The notes: generated by a model not told the origin, from the sequence alone. Counted from the stretch's first letter, positions 27,724-37,391 are shown. The stretch is DNA of 64,000 nt from Clostridium sp. DL-VIII (GCF_000230835.1 NZ_CM001240.1:2426501-2490500), one strand, 5' to 3'. Program-made: numbers and translations.

Positions 27724-28473
27724 ATGAAAAAATCAAAATTAACCAAAGTAATAGCTACTTCATTAATAGTAGTTTCTTTATTAGTATTAAATCCAATAGG
27801 GGCTAGTGCAGAATGGAGACAAAATAGTACAGGATGGTGGTATGCAGAAGGAGATTCCTATGCAACGGGTTGGAGATTAATAGATGGAAAGTATTATTAT
27901 TTTAGTAATAATGGTTATATGCTGCACGACACTTATATTGATGGATATAAGTTAGGTTCTGATGGCGCTTGGGTAGTTTCTACTCCGAGAATCTCAACAA
28001 CAAGCGATTATGTTGCCAATCCAGTTAATTTGCAAATACTTCATGGATTAGATACTGATAGGAACTTGCTAAGCTGTACAGATGATGGAACAGTAGTTAA
28101 TCTATGGTCTGTAGATGATGAGAGTGGACGTCAAAAGTGGAGATTCACACGTGTTAAAGGTTATAATGATGTTTATAATATTACAGTTGTTAGGGGAGTT
28201 TATTCAGGTCGTACGTATTTAAGTGCCACTCCAGATGGGGACTTAGTTAATTTGTGGCCTGAGGATGATGGAAGTGGGCGCCAAAGATGGCAGCTAGTAC
28301 CTGTTCAAAGCTCTTCGGGTCATAGTACGTATTTAATTAAAGTTTATGATGGTGTTTCTTCGGATAGAAAATATCTAAGTTGCAGTGCAGATGGAACTAT
28401 AGTTAATTTATGGCCTGAAGATGATGGAAGTGGGCGCCAAATATGGGATATACCAAATAATTGGAAGCAATGA
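27724..28473 (+). CDS. secreted protein: cell-wall-binding repeat plus beta-trefoil lectin-like domain
   Basis: 249 residues. A signal peptide (1-29) ends GASA-EW. One choline-binding/CW-type repeat region follows (about 30-80: GWWYAEG, GWRLIDGKYYYFSNNGYM). The C-terminal 155 residues hold three copies of a repeat with core YLSCTADGTVVNLWPEDDGSGRQ-like sequence and a following W, near residues 115, 167 and 220. Three such repeats of about 50 residues are the hallmark of a beta-trefoil. A carbohydrate-binding role at the cell surface is inference from the fold. No catalytic domain is present. The last two repeat cores are nearly identical in DNA, suggesting recent duplication. Confidence 0.85.
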   Translation: MKKSKLTKVIATSLIVVSLLVLNPIGASAEWRQNSTGWWYAEGDSYATGWRLIDGKYYYFSNNGYMLHDTYIDGYKLGSDGAWVVSTPRISTTSDYVANPVNLQILHGLDTDRNLLSCTDDGTVVNLWSVDDESGRQKWRFTRVKGYNDVYNITVVRGVYSGRTYLSATPDGDLVNLWPEDDGSGRQRWQLVPVQSSSGHSTYLIKVYDGVSSDRKYLSCSADGTIVNLWPEDDGSGRQIWDIPNNWKQ

Positions 28474-28507
28474 TAATAAGAAAACATTAGATATAGCAGT
28501 AGAAAAT

Positions 28508-28556
28508 AAAAAAGGAGCTTAGTAATAGTAGGCAGACTTTACTAGCTTCTTTGCTT
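28508..28556 (+). terminator. weak terminator after the 27724 gene
   Basis: AAGGAGC-TTAGTAA pairs imperfectly with TTTACTA-GCTTCTTT, with T-rich sequence after it. Confidence 0.4.
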
Positions 28557-28615
28557 ATTTATAGAGATGATTTTTATATCTCTCATTTTATAAGATAGTT
28601 AAGTAGTTTGGAAAA

Positions 28616-29293
28616 TTAACTTGAGATATTGTTTTCTTTAGATTTTTCCGTAACAAAGTCTAAAATTAATTGTCTATGCTGTGCACTTATATCATTAAAC
28701 TTATAAGCAACTTTGTAATGTTTGGGATCATCATCATCATGGTCAGTTCGCAGCTTTTCGCAGAGTGCTATAATCTTCTCGTTTTTTATTAACAGTGACA
28801 CTAGTGCGCATTTAGAATCAATTTCTTTTTTTGAAATAATGAAATATACACCTCCAGCGCTAATATTAACAGTATAAGTTTTTTTGAAAGATCTAAAATA
28901 TTTGGGATTAATAGTATTCATAGTTTGACAGTGTAATTCGTCTGGAATCAGCGAATATTCAATGTCCATAACAATAGGAAGCCTTTCGAATTCTCTTCTT
29001 TCAAGACTCAATACTAATTCAGGAATACTGATAATTACAACTTGCTCGAAATCATTTTGAGTGCATCCAAGTATAATAGCAGTACATTTTAATGCTTGAT
29101 GTTTTTGAATTAAAATTAATTCAATAGGTTTATCTTTATGTAATACAATAAAGGTATCTTGCCTAGTGTCGATGATAATCCCTAAAAAATCATTGGATAT
29201 CTTTTTTATTTTTCCATCAACTAATGTCTTGTTTGGGGTAATAAATTTAACTATATCATTTTCTTTTATAATATTCACATCTATAATGCTCAC
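28616..29293 (-). CDS. PilZ-domain c-di-GMP receptor, YcgR-like
   Basis: 225 residues: an N-terminal YcgR-type beta domain (about 1-95) and a PilZ domain (about 98-220). The two c-di-GMP motifs are RREFERLP (RxxxR) and NISAGGVYF (N/DxSxxG). Such proteins slow flagellar rotation or tune exopolysaccharide output when c-di-GMP rises (known for YcgR). The start is GTG 29293 with GGGAGGT upstream. A TTGACA-17-TACATA promoter is present on the minus strand (29435-29407). It lies between two secreted wall-binding proteins, but the link is only positional. Confidence 0.85.
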   Translation of the reverse strand: MSIIDVNIIKENDIVKFITPNKTLVDGKIKKISNDFLGIIIDTRQDTFIVLHKDKPIELILIQKHQALKCTAIILGCTQNDFEQVVIISIPELVLSLERREFERLPIVMDIEYSLIPDELHCQTMNTINPKYFRSFKKTYTVNISAGGVYFIISKKEIDSKCALVSLLIKNEKIIALCEKLRTDHDDDDPKHYKVAYKFNDISAQHRQLILDFVTEKSKENNISS

Positions 29294-29498
29294 ACCTACT
29301 ACCTCCCTTTTATGTTAAGAAAAATAAGTACCAATATAAAATATAAATCATATTTCATATTTATTTAAGATTAAAGTTTCAATTAAATGAAAAAAACTCC
29401 ATTTAATATGTATAATAGCATATTTTAAGTGTCAATTAAACCTTTTATGTCGAATTTGCTATAAAATACAGAGGTGAGAAAAGGCTTGATAAAAAGGA

Positions 29499-30632
29499 TT
29501 AGAAAATCCAAACCCCGTTATCATTTAAGCTATATCCATTAATGTTTGTATTTTTTAACATAACACCATTTTTATCAAGGTAATACCAATTGCCTTTGTC
29601 ATAAATCCATCCAGTTTTCATAATACCTGAAGTATCAAAGTAATACCAATCATTATTGTAATTTAACCATCCAGTTTTTCTTTGCCCATTCATATCTAGG
29701 TAGTACCAATAATCTTTAGTAAACAACCAGCCCTTAAATGGATTACCATCCCCATCCAAGTAATACCAAAAACCAGTTGTATTATCTCTATACCATGTAT
29801 TGCGGCCATTTATTTTTCGAGAGTTATCAGAGTGCTTATTATATACACGGACATAATCTACATACATTTTAGCAGGAAATTTAGTTGAAGCATCAGGATT
29901 TTTAGGCCAGTTACCACCGACTGCCATATTTAAAACTATATAGAATGGTTTTTGAAATGGAGCAGTTCCATTAATACCATCCGATATATTGTATTCGAAA
30001 TATTGAGTACCATCTACAAACCATTTAATAAATTCAGGACTCCATTCAATAGAATAATTGTGATACTGAGTTACATCTACATTTAATTTGCTTCCTTCTG
30101 ACTGCATTCCATCAGAAGTTCTCCAATGGAGAGTACCCCAAATATTTTCGTCAAAATTTATATGTTCCATAATATCCAATTCTCCACAGTCAGGCCAATC
30201 TATTGCAGCCATATTAGAACCTAATATCCAAAAGGCTGGCCAAAGTCCCTGATCCTGTGGGAGTTTAATTCTAGCTTCAATTTTGCCGTAAAGAAAATTC
30301 TGTAAACCTTGAGTTTTTAGACGAGCAGAAGTATAATCACAATCACCATAAGGTTCTTTTCTAGCTTCAATGACTAGATTGCCATTTTCAATTCTTGAAT
30401 TTTCTGGTCTATTTGTATAATATTCAAGCTCATTGTTTCCTAGACCATGAGAAGCAATGTCATAAGTCCAATTTGAATGGTTTATTTCATTACCATCAAA
30501 TTCATCGCTCCAGGTGAGATCCCATCCGGTTAAGTCTTCATTGGTCTCAGCTTTTACACTTAATGAAAATAAAGTTGTGTTAAATAATAAAATTGAGTTG
30601 ATTATAATTGCTATTACCTTAAGTATTTTCAT
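29499..30632 (-). CDS. secreted GH16 endo-beta-glucanase with cell-wall-binding repeats
   Basis: 377 residues. Signal peptide (1-28, ends VKAET). The GH16 catalytic domain (about 35-265) has the active-site motif ELDIMEH with nucleophile Glu151, Asp153 and acid/base Glu156. The extra methionine bulge in this motif points to laminarinase-like beta-1,3(-1,4)-glucanases rather than lichenases of the EIDIEF type. WPAFWILGSN and the GTLHW segment support this. The C-terminus (about 280-377) has four to five CW repeats (GWLFTKDYWYYLD, TGWLNYNNDWYYFD), anchoring the enzyme to wall polymers. ATG 30632 follows a GGAGATT site. It shares the repeat type with the 27724 protein. Confidence 0.92.
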   Translation of the reverse strand: MKILKVIAIIINSILLFNTTLFSLSVKAETNEDLTGWDLTWSDEFDGNEINHSNWTYDIASHGLGNNELEYYTNRPENSRIENGNLVIEARKEPYGDCDYTSARLKTQGLQNFLYGKIEARIKLPQDQGLWPAFWILGSNMAAIDWPDCGELDIMEHINFDENIWGTLHWRTSDGMQSEGSKLNVDVTQYHNYSIEWSPEFIKWFVDGTQYFEYNISDGINGTAPFQKPFYIVLNMAVGGNWPKNPDASTKFPAKMYVDYVRVYNKHSDNSRKINGRNTWYRDNTTGFWYYLDGDGNPFKGWLFTKDYWYYLDMNGQRKTGWLNYNNDWYYFDTSGIMKTGWIYDKGNWYYLDKNGVMLKNTNINGYSLNDNGVWIF

Positions 30633-31162
30633 AAAATCTCCTTTTTGAATTTTATATAAATATATTTTAAATTAATGGAAATAAGTTAACTATAAACAGT
30701 GAGATTTTCATTTAAATATAATATTTATAATTTAATAATTATTTATTTTTATCCATATATAACAATTTTAAATCAATATTATTGCATTGGCAATATTGCA
30801 CAATAATATTAATTTAAACAAATATTTGTATATTTTTATAATTCAAGAAAATAAGATAGAAAATATATATGGAATTTAAGAAGGTAAATGATAAGAAAAT
30901 TTCCGTAGAGGATGAAATTTATCTAAAACAGATTAAAAATGTAAACAGTGTTATAAACCATTGTATGAGTTTAGCTTATAATATATAATTTATAGTAGAT
31001 TGATGTAAAAATTTAAGGATAGATAGTAAACTTTTTTAAGAGAGTGGTTTATTGTAGATAATTTAATTAAATCTGTTAGAATGTATAAGCCTAATAATTT
31101 AAAAAATAGGCTTATCAGAAAGGCTGTTAACATATAAATAAAACAATAAAGGTTGGGTTTAG
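30633..31162. other. 530-base intergenic region with a tiny frame and one hairpin
   Basis: Mostly A+T-rich sequence. A 39-codon frame runs from ATG 30869 to TAA 30988 (MEFKKVNDKKIS...), without a ribosome site; it may be a gene remnant. An inverted repeat ATAAGCCTA (31085-31093) / TAGGCTTAT (31107-31115) lies in the leader of the FtsA-like gene. Nothing else can be supported. Confidence 0.5.
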
Positions 31163-33259
31163 ATGGAATTAAAAAGATTTAATCAAAAAGATATAATTTT
31201 TGCCTTAGATATAGGGACAAGGTCTATTATAGGAACAGTTGGGATCATAAAGGATAAAAAGTTCCAAGTAGTATGCGAAAAATACCTAGAACATGAAGAA
31301 AGAGCCATGGTGGATGGACAAATACATGATATTAATTTAGTTGCAAATGTTGTTCAGAAAGTAAAAAGCTATCTTGAAGAAGAACTTCAAATACAACTAA
31401 ATGAAGTATCTATTGCAGCAGCAGGTAGATTTTTAAGAACAATTGAGGTAAGAGCTGATATAGAACCTAATGACGATGAAGAAATTAATAAAGAAATTGT
31501 AAGAAGCCTTGAATTGAGTGCCGTAAAAAAAGCGGAAGAAGAGATAACAGCTACAACTGAAGGAAAATTATATTGCGTTGGATATTCGGTGAAAAATTTT
31601 TATTTAAACGGTTTTTTAATATCTAACTTAATAGGACATAAAGGGGAGCAGATTGGTGCTGAAGTTATTGCAACATTTTTACCAAGGTCTGTAATAGATT
31701 CTCTTTATGCAGTAATGAACAGAGTAAATTTAAAGGTTGTGAATTTGACATTAGAACCAATAGCTGCAATAGAAGCAGCAATTCCTAAAAATTTAAGACT
31801 GCTAAATATTGCGCTAGTAGATATAGGAGCAGGTACATCGGATATAGCAATAAGTTCTAAGGAAAGTATATCAGCTTACGGTATGGTACCGATGGCAGGA
31901 GATGAAGTTACAGAAACTATTGTTCAAGAATACTTAGTTGATTTTAATACTGCTGAGCATATAAAAAGGTCAATTGTAAATCAAAAAGAGGTAAAATATA
32001 TTGATGTAATTGGAATGGAAAATAAAGTATTCTCAGAAGATGTATTTAAACTTATTAATTCTATTGTAAACAAGACAGCAGAAGAAATATCAAAAAAGAT
32101 TTTAGAATTAAATGGAGCTAAAGCACCTAGTGCAGTATTTGTAGTTGGAGGTGGAGCACATACTCCAGGTATTTTGGAATCAATTGCTGAAAAATTAAAG
32201 TTGCCGGCACAAAGAATTGCCATTAAGGATAGACAAGCAGTGCCGGAGTGTGTTGCAAATAATGAATTAGGATCAGCTGGGGTAACTGTCCTAGGAATAG
32301 CGTTAACTGCAATACGAAGTTTAGGAAATGATTTTATTGATGTGCTGTTAAATGATGACCCTATTAGTTTATTTAATTCACATAAACATACCATAATGGA
32401 TGTAGTACTTCAAGCAGGAATAAATCCCTCTTTACTTATAAGTAAAAACGGTAAGAGCGTACGATTTAGCTATAATGGAAGCAAGAGAATTGCTTTTGGG
32501 GAATATGGAACTAATGCTAAGATTACAATTAATGGGGAAGAGGCAACCCTTGAAACAGAAGTTAAGGCGAATGATAATATAAAATTAGAATTTGCACAAA
32601 ATGGAAAAGATGCAGCTCCTAAATTACGTGAACATATTAAAAGCATTAACTCAGTTTCAATCTATTTAGATGAAGATATAGTAAATATTGAACCTGTAAT
32701 ACTTGTCAATGAACAGGTAGAGAATTTAGAATATATAATAAAAAGTGGTGACGAGGTAAAAGTATTTTTACCATGCAAGGTAAGTGAGTTTAGAAAATAT
32801 GTTTTAAGAGATGAAATTGCTTTATCAAAAGCTGGGGAAACTTTAGAAGATGATTACGAAATTTTAGAAGGAGAGCATCTGTTTAGGAAAAGTGATACGT
32901 TAAGTGAATATAAAGTTACTGAAAAAAGTCAAGATACAGAAAAGAATATTGGTGAAGAAAGTTATAATGAGACTGAGAATAACAGTTTAGATATTTCAAA
33001 TGAATTTGAAGTAGGGGTTCAAAAAAATCAAGAAGTTATTAAAGAAGAATTCTCTAGTATAACAGTTAATATTAATGGGGAAAATAAAACATTAAATGGG
33101 AAATCTCAGTATGTAATTGTAGATATTTTTGATTATATAGATTTTGATTTGACAGTGCCTAAAGGAATAATTAATTTAATTTTGAATGGTGAAAATGCAC
33201 AGTATACTGCCATTATAAAAGATAGTGATATGATAGAAGTTTTTTGGAGTGATAGATAA
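31163..33259 (+). CDS. FtsA-like actin-family ATPase with long C-terminal extension
   Basis: 698 residues. The first 390 show the actin-ATPase motifs of FtsA/PilM: phosphate-1 FALDIGTRSIIG (about 13), phosphate-2 VDIGAGTSDIAIS (about 218), adenosine motif VVGGGAHTPGI (about 327). FtsA itself is about 420 residues. Here a further 300 residues follow, with two beta-rich blocks (about 420-560 and 630-698) and an acidic linker. The end (MIEVFWSDR) does not look like the amphipathic membrane helix of FtsA. Clostridia carry this long form as a conserved FtsA-domain protein. The role is probably in division or surface assembly; canonical FtsA function is not assured. Confidence 0.8.
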   Translation: MELKRFNQKDIIFALDIGTRSIIGTVGIIKDKKFQVVCEKYLEHEERAMVDGQIHDINLVANVVQKVKSYLEEELQIQLNEVSIAAAGRFLRTIEVRADIEPNDDEEINKEIVRSLELSAVKKAEEEITATTEGKLYCVGYSVKNFYLNGFLISNLIGHKGEQIGAEVIATFLPRSVIDSLYAVMNRVNLKVVNLTLEPIAAIEAAIPKNLRLLNIALVDIGAGTSDIAISSKESISAYGMVPMAGDEVTETIVQEYLVDFNTAEHIKRSIVNQKEVKYIDVIGMENKVFSEDVFKLINSIVNKTAEEISKKILELNGAKAPSAVFVVGGGAHTPGILESIAEKLKLPAQRIAIKDRQAVPECVANNELGSAGVTVLGIALTAIRSLGNDFIDVLLNDDPISLFNSHKHTIMDVVLQAGINPSLLISKNGKSVRFSYNGSKRIAFGEYGTNAKITINGEEATLETEVKANDNIKLEFAQNGKDAAPKLREHIKSINSVSIYLDEDIVNIEPVILVNEQVENLEYIIKSGDEVKVFLPCKVSEFRKYVLRDEIALSKAGETLEDDYEILEGEHLFRKSDTLSEYKVTEKSQDTEKNIGEESYNETENNSLDISNEFEVGVQKNQEVIKEEFSSITVNINGENKTLNGKSQYVIVDIFDYIDFDLTVPKGIINLILNGENAQYTAIIKDSDMIEVFWSDR

Positions 33260-33318
33260 TAGTAGAATAAGGTTGTTTTAAGTAGTAAATTTGATTAGAT
33301 TATGGAGGAAATGTTAGC

Positions 33319-34500
33319 GTGATAGATTTTAAAAAAGAAGCTGAACTTATAAAAGATGAACTTATACAAATAAGAAGAGACTTACATGAACACCCAGAGC
33401 TTGGATTTGAAGAAGTCAGAACATCCAAAGTGATTAAAGATTTTTTAACAGCAAATGGAATTAAATATATTGAAGTTGCAAAAACGGGAGTATGTGGAAT
33501 CATAAATGGTACTAAAGTAGGAAATAATAAGACCATAGCTTTAAGAGGAGACATTGATGCACTTCCAATTCAGGATATGAAAAATTGTGAGTTTAAATCA
33601 AAGAGTATTGGAAAGATGCATGCTTGTGGTCATGATGCTCATACAACAATACTTATGGGAGTAGGGAAATTGTTAAATAATAATAAAGATAAATTTTCGG
33701 GGACAGTAAAGCTATTGTTTGAGCCGGCAGAAGAAACAACAGGAGGGGCTACTCCTATGATAAATGAAGGTGTTTTAGAAAATCCCAAAGTTGATTGTAT
33801 TCTTGGACTCCATGTGGATGAGGAAACAAAATGCGGTACTATAAAGATAAAAAAAGGTGTAGTAAATGCTGCATCAAATCCATTTAGTATAAAGATTACA
33901 GGCCAAGGAGGCCATGGAGCTTCACCTCATACTACTGTTGATCCTATTGTCATTGCAAGTCATATTGTAGTAGCTCTTCAAACAATAGTAAGCAGAGAGA
34001 TAGCACCTGTGAATCCAATAGTTATAACAGTTGGAACTATGCATGCTGGAACAGCACAAAATATTATTCCTGGAGAGGCTGTATTAAGCGGAATGATTAG
34101 AACTATGACTAAAGAAGATAGAGCATTTGCTATTCAAAGATTAAATGAAATTGTAAATGGAATCGCGGTTATGTCACGAGCAAAGGCTGAAATAAAAGTT
34201 GAAGAAAGTTATCCATGTCTTTATAACAATGATGAGTTTGTAGATTTAGTATGTGACAGTGCTAGTGAAATTTTAGGAAAAGAAAATGTTTTAGAACAAA
34301 GGGCTCCTAAAATGGGTGTTGAAAGCTTTGCTTATTTTGCTAATGAGAGACCAAGTGCTTTTTATTTTTTAGGTTCGGGAAATGAGGAAAAGAAAACTAC
34401 AGAGCCTGCTCATAGTAATCTATTTAATATAGACGAAGAATGCTTATCCATTGGTGTTTCTATTCAAGCTTTAGCAGCATATAATTATTTAACTAGATAA
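33319..34500 (+). CDS. M20-family amidohydrolase (N-acyl-amino-acid / hippurate hydrolase type)
   Basis: 393-residue dinuclear metallohydrolase. Metal-binding and catalytic segments: RRDLHEHPELGFEE, ALRGDIDALPI, MHACGHDAHTTILMG, PAEETTGGA, and GGHGASPHTTVDP of the dimerisation lid. The substrate cannot be told within IAA-amino acid hydrolase, hippurate hydrolase or N-acyl-amino acid deacylase. The start is GTG 33319 with TGGAGGAA upstream, 59 bases after the FtsA-like gene. A hairpin at 34521-34580 follows. Confidence 0.92.
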   Translation: MIDFKKEAELIKDELIQIRRDLHEHPELGFEEVRTSKVIKDFLTANGIKYIEVAKTGVCGIINGTKVGNNKTIALRGDIDALPIQDMKNCEFKSKSIGKMHACGHDAHTTILMGVGKLLNNNKDKFSGTVKLLFEPAEETTGGATPMINEGVLENPKVDCILGLHVDEETKCGTIKIKKGVVNAASNPFSIKITGQGGHGASPHTTVDPIVIASHIVVALQTIVSREIAPVNPIVITVGTMHAGTAQNIIPGEAVLSGMIRTMTKEDRAFAIQRLNEIVNGIAVMSRAKAEIKVEESYPCLYNNDEFVDLVCDSASEILGKENVLEQRAPKMGVESFAYFANERPSAFYFLGSGNEEKKTTEPAHSNLFNIDEECLSIGVSIQALAAYNYLTR

Positions 34501-34520
34501 TAAATTTAAGTATATTTTTA

Positions 34521-34585
34521 AACAGCAAGTTAACATGATGATGTATAATATACAATAAACTGTCACGATAGCTTGTTGTTTTCTT
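34521..34585 (+). terminator. probable terminator after the M20 gene
   Basis: AACAGCAAG (34521-34529) / CTTGTTGTT (34572-34580) with a 42-base loop, then TTCTT. Confidence 0.5.
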
Positions 34586-34611
34586 AAATATGCCTAAAAA
34601 TATTTAAATTG

Positions 34612-34735
34612 ACAATGTATGATTTACAATGTAAAATGCACAATGAATGACCAAATCGGTATGGTGTAAAAACATGAGATTTTTGTCATATTGTACGATG
34701 AGTGTTAACCGTTTATTGTTAACAAAAACTTAGGA
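34612..34735. repeat. ACAATGTA-type short intergenic repeats
   Basis: Tandem-like variants of a 9-11 base unit (GACAATGTATGAT, TTACAATGTAAAA, TGCACAATGAATG), followed by TGTTAACCGTTTATTGTTAAC with a GTTAAC duplicate. No coding capacity. Confidence 0.5.
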
Positions 34736-34745
34736 GTGATTATAT

Positions 34746-35720
34746 TTGAAAATTGAAATAGGTCCAAATGAAGCAGGTCAGAGATTAGATAAATTTTTAA
34801 GGAAGTTATTAAAGGATGTACCTTTAAGTGCAATATTTAAGGCCTTGAGAAAAAAAGATATAAGAGTTAATGGAACAAAACAAAATGAAAAATATTTTCT
34901 TGAAGAAGGAGATATTGTAGAGATTAAATATATACAAAGCAATAAAGAAAATAAAGAAGATAAATTTATTAAAGTAGATCCCAAAAGAGTTAAAATCATA
35001 TATGAAGATGATAATATGCTAATAATTGAAAAATGGCCAGATGTCTTAGTACATTCGGATACAAAGAATAATGAGGAACCAACCCTTACAGATTATGTTC
35101 TTTCATATTTAAATGATAAGGGAGACTATCTGCCAGAAAATGAATTAACCTTTACTCCAGCATCTTGTAATAGATTAGATAGAAATACGTCTGGTATGGT
35201 TGTCTTTGGCAAGAGCTTTGAAGGTTTAAAATGCATAAATGAAGCCATAAGAGATGATGAAATAAGAAAGTATTATTATACTTTGGCTAAAGGTAAAGTA
35301 AGAGATGGTCTTTATGAAGCATACATATTAAAAAATCCTGAAACAAATGTATCTAAGATATATGATACTGAAGTTAAGGGCTCTAAAAGGATAGCGATGG
35401 AAATAAGCACTGTAGAAAGCAATGGTGCATATTCACTTATAGATATTAATTTAATAACAGGAAGAAGTCATCAAATAAGGGCACATTTGGCGCATTTGGG
35501 AAATCCTATAATTGGAGATAGCAAATATGGAGATAAGAAATTAAATTCATTTTTTGAAAGTAAATATGGTTTAAATTATCAATATTTGTATGCTTATAAA
35601 TTAAATTTTAGAAAAATAAACGGTAAGCTTGAATATTTAAGAAATAAGACCATAGCAGCAGCATTACCTCCAATATTAAAAAAAATAAAACAAGATGTGT
35701 TTAAGTTTTCACTTAGATAG
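34746..35720 (+). CDS. RluA-family 23S rRNA pseudouridine synthase
   Basis: 324 residues: an N-terminal S4 domain (about 1-65, RLDKFLRKLLKDVPLSAIFKAL) and the RluA catalytic domain with RLDRNTSGMVVFGKS (catalytic Asp in RLD, near residue 142) and the RSHQIRAHLAHLG motif. Isomerises uridines in 23S rRNA; RluC/RluD type, exact site not predictable. The start is TTG 34746 with AGGAGTGA upstream. It ends 9 bases before the murJ-like gene, so the two probably share a transcript. Confidence 0.92.
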   Translation: MKIEIGPNEAGQRLDKFLRKLLKDVPLSAIFKALRKKDIRVNGTKQNEKYFLEEGDIVEIKYIQSNKENKEDKFIKVDPKRVKIIYEDDNMLIIEKWPDVLVHSDTKNNEEPTLTDYVLSYLNDKGDYLPENELTFTPASCNRLDRNTSGMVVFGKSFEGLKCINEAIRDDEIRKYYYTLAKGKVRDGLYEAYILKNPETNVSKIYDTEVKGSKRIAMEISTVESNGAYSLIDINLITGRSHQIRAHLAHLGNPIIGDSKYGDKKLNSFFESKYGLNYQYLYAYKLNFRKINGKLEYLRNKTIAAALPPILKKIKQDVFKFSLR

Positions 35721-35729
35721 GAGGTAATT

Positions 35730-37349
35730 ATGGAAGAGAGATCAGCCGTTGGGAGTAGTAGTAAAGGCTTTTTAATTCTTTCAGTAGCAGGACTTTTAAC
35801 TAAAGTAATATCAGTATTTTATATACCTCTCCTTCAAAGAATAATAGGTCTTGATGGATATGGAATATACCAAAATTGTTATGAAGTATTTTTATTTGTT
35901 TACGCAGTTACAAATCTTGGGACACAGCCAGCTATCGCAAAAGTAGTTGCAGAACTTACAGCTCTTGAAAAACCTAATGATGCTGTAAGAGCTCTTAAGG
36001 TATCTAGAACTCTTTTAGCCGTAGCTGGAGCATTTTTAACAATATTCTTAATGCTGTTTGCGTTTGCAATTGGGAATGCAATCGAAAATCCTGCAGCATC
36101 TTATGGGATTCTAATGCTTGCACCAAGCATATTTGTTACATCAATTTTATCCTCGTACAGAGGATATTTCCAAGGTATAAGCAGTATGACAGCTATTGCT
36201 ATATCTCAAGTATTAGAACAAATTATAAATATTGCAGTCAGCCTTTTATGTGCATATTTCCTAGTGCATATAAGTGTAGAATATGGTAGTGCTGGAGGAA
36301 CTATAGGAACTTCAGTAGGAGCATTGGTCGCATGTCTATATATGGTATATATATATAGAAAGAGCAAATTTGAAGAGATTTCAATAGAAGATCAGAATAA
36401 TAAGAAAAGAATAAGAACAAAGCATATAATTAAAAAGTTAATCAAATATGGATTACCTATTACATTGAGTTCTGGGCTTCAAAACTTTGGAAGCTTGGTG
36501 GATATGGTAAATGTTAATAGCAGGTTAGCATTTGCAGGATTTAGTTTGCAACAGGCTCAAGTGCTTTACGGAGTACTTGGAAGATATAAAACTTTATTGT
36601 CTGTTCCACTTATAATTGTGACAGCACTTGGGACAACCGTATTGCCAGCAGTAACGGCGGCAATGACTTTAAAGAATAAGAAGGAAATAAGAAAAAAGAC
36701 TACTTTCGCATTTAGAATAACTTTAATAATAACAATACCAGCAGCAGTTGGACTATCATGTCTATCGCAGGAAGTGTTTGAACTTTTGTATGGAACAAGT
36801 CAAGGGTTTGAATTAATGGTATGGGGATCAGTGGTATTAGTTCTTATGGCAGTTGTACAAATACAAACTATCATACTTCAAAGTATGAATAAACTTTATT
36901 TTGTACTTGGAACATTTAGTATAGGCATAGCTGCAAAGATAGCTGCTAATTACATATTAGTTGGAATGCCAGAAATAAATATTTTAGGAGTAGTAGTAGG
37001 AAATTTCTTATGGTTTGCGATACCTATGTTTTTAAATAAGCGAGCACTTAGAAAAGCACTTAAAGTAAAAATTCCTTTGTTTAGAAGTTCAGTTAAACCA
37101 TTGCTTGCATCGGCAATAATGGCATTAAGTATATATTTATTAAAGTCTTTTACGTCGATTTTAATAAATATTGCAAATGATAATTCGCTATTAAAAGTAT
37201 TATTCACAATTTTAATTATTGGAATAGCAGGTCTTGTTTATTTATATTCAATAATTATATTAGGTGGAATTAGAAAGAGCGATTTAGATAACATATCTCC
37301 TAGAATATTTAACTATTTACCAAGATTTTTAAGAAAACAACTTAAATAA
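35730..37349 (+). CDS. MurJ/YtgP-type MOP flippase (lipid II or polysaccharide exporter)
   Basis: 539 residues with about 14 hydrophobic segments, a member of the MOP (Wzx/MurJ/SpoVB) superfamily. The length and opening (GFLILSVAGLLTKVISVFYIPLLQRIIGLDGYGIYQ) resemble B. subtilis YtgP/MurJ (544 residues), which flips the peptidoglycan precursor lipid II. ATG 35730 follows TAGGAGGTAA. It is co-directional and almost contiguous with the pseudouridine synthase gene. It is convergent with spoVB at 37589, which belongs to the same superfamily. Whether it is the principal lipid II flippase is inference. Confidence 0.85.
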   Translation: MEERSAVGSSSKGFLILSVAGLLTKVISVFYIPLLQRIIGLDGYGIYQNCYEVFLFVYAVTNLGTQPAIAKVVAELTALEKPNDAVRALKVSRTLLAVAGAFLTIFLMLFAFAIGNAIENPAASYGILMLAPSIFVTSILSSYRGYFQGISSMTAIAISQVLEQIINIAVSLLCAYFLVHISVEYGSAGGTIGTSVGALVACLYMVYIYRKSKFEEISIEDQNNKKRIRTKHIIKKLIKYGLPITLSSGLQNFGSLVDMVNVNSRLAFAGFSLQQAQVLYGVLGRYKTLLSVPLIIVTALGTTVLPAVTAAMTLKNKKEIRKKTTFAFRITLIITIPAAVGLSCLSQEVFELLYGTSQGFELMVWGSVVLVLMAVVQIQTIILQSMNKLYFVLGTFSIGIAAKIAANYILVGMPEINILGVVVGNFLWFAIPMFLNKRALRKALKVKIPLFRSSVKPLLASAIMALSIYLLKSFTSILINIANDNSLLKVLFTILIIGIAGLVYLYSIIILGGIRKSDLDNISPRIFNYLPRFLRKQLK

Positions 37350-37391
37350 TATATATAATTTTATGCTTTAGATTTAAGGGTGTATTAATCG

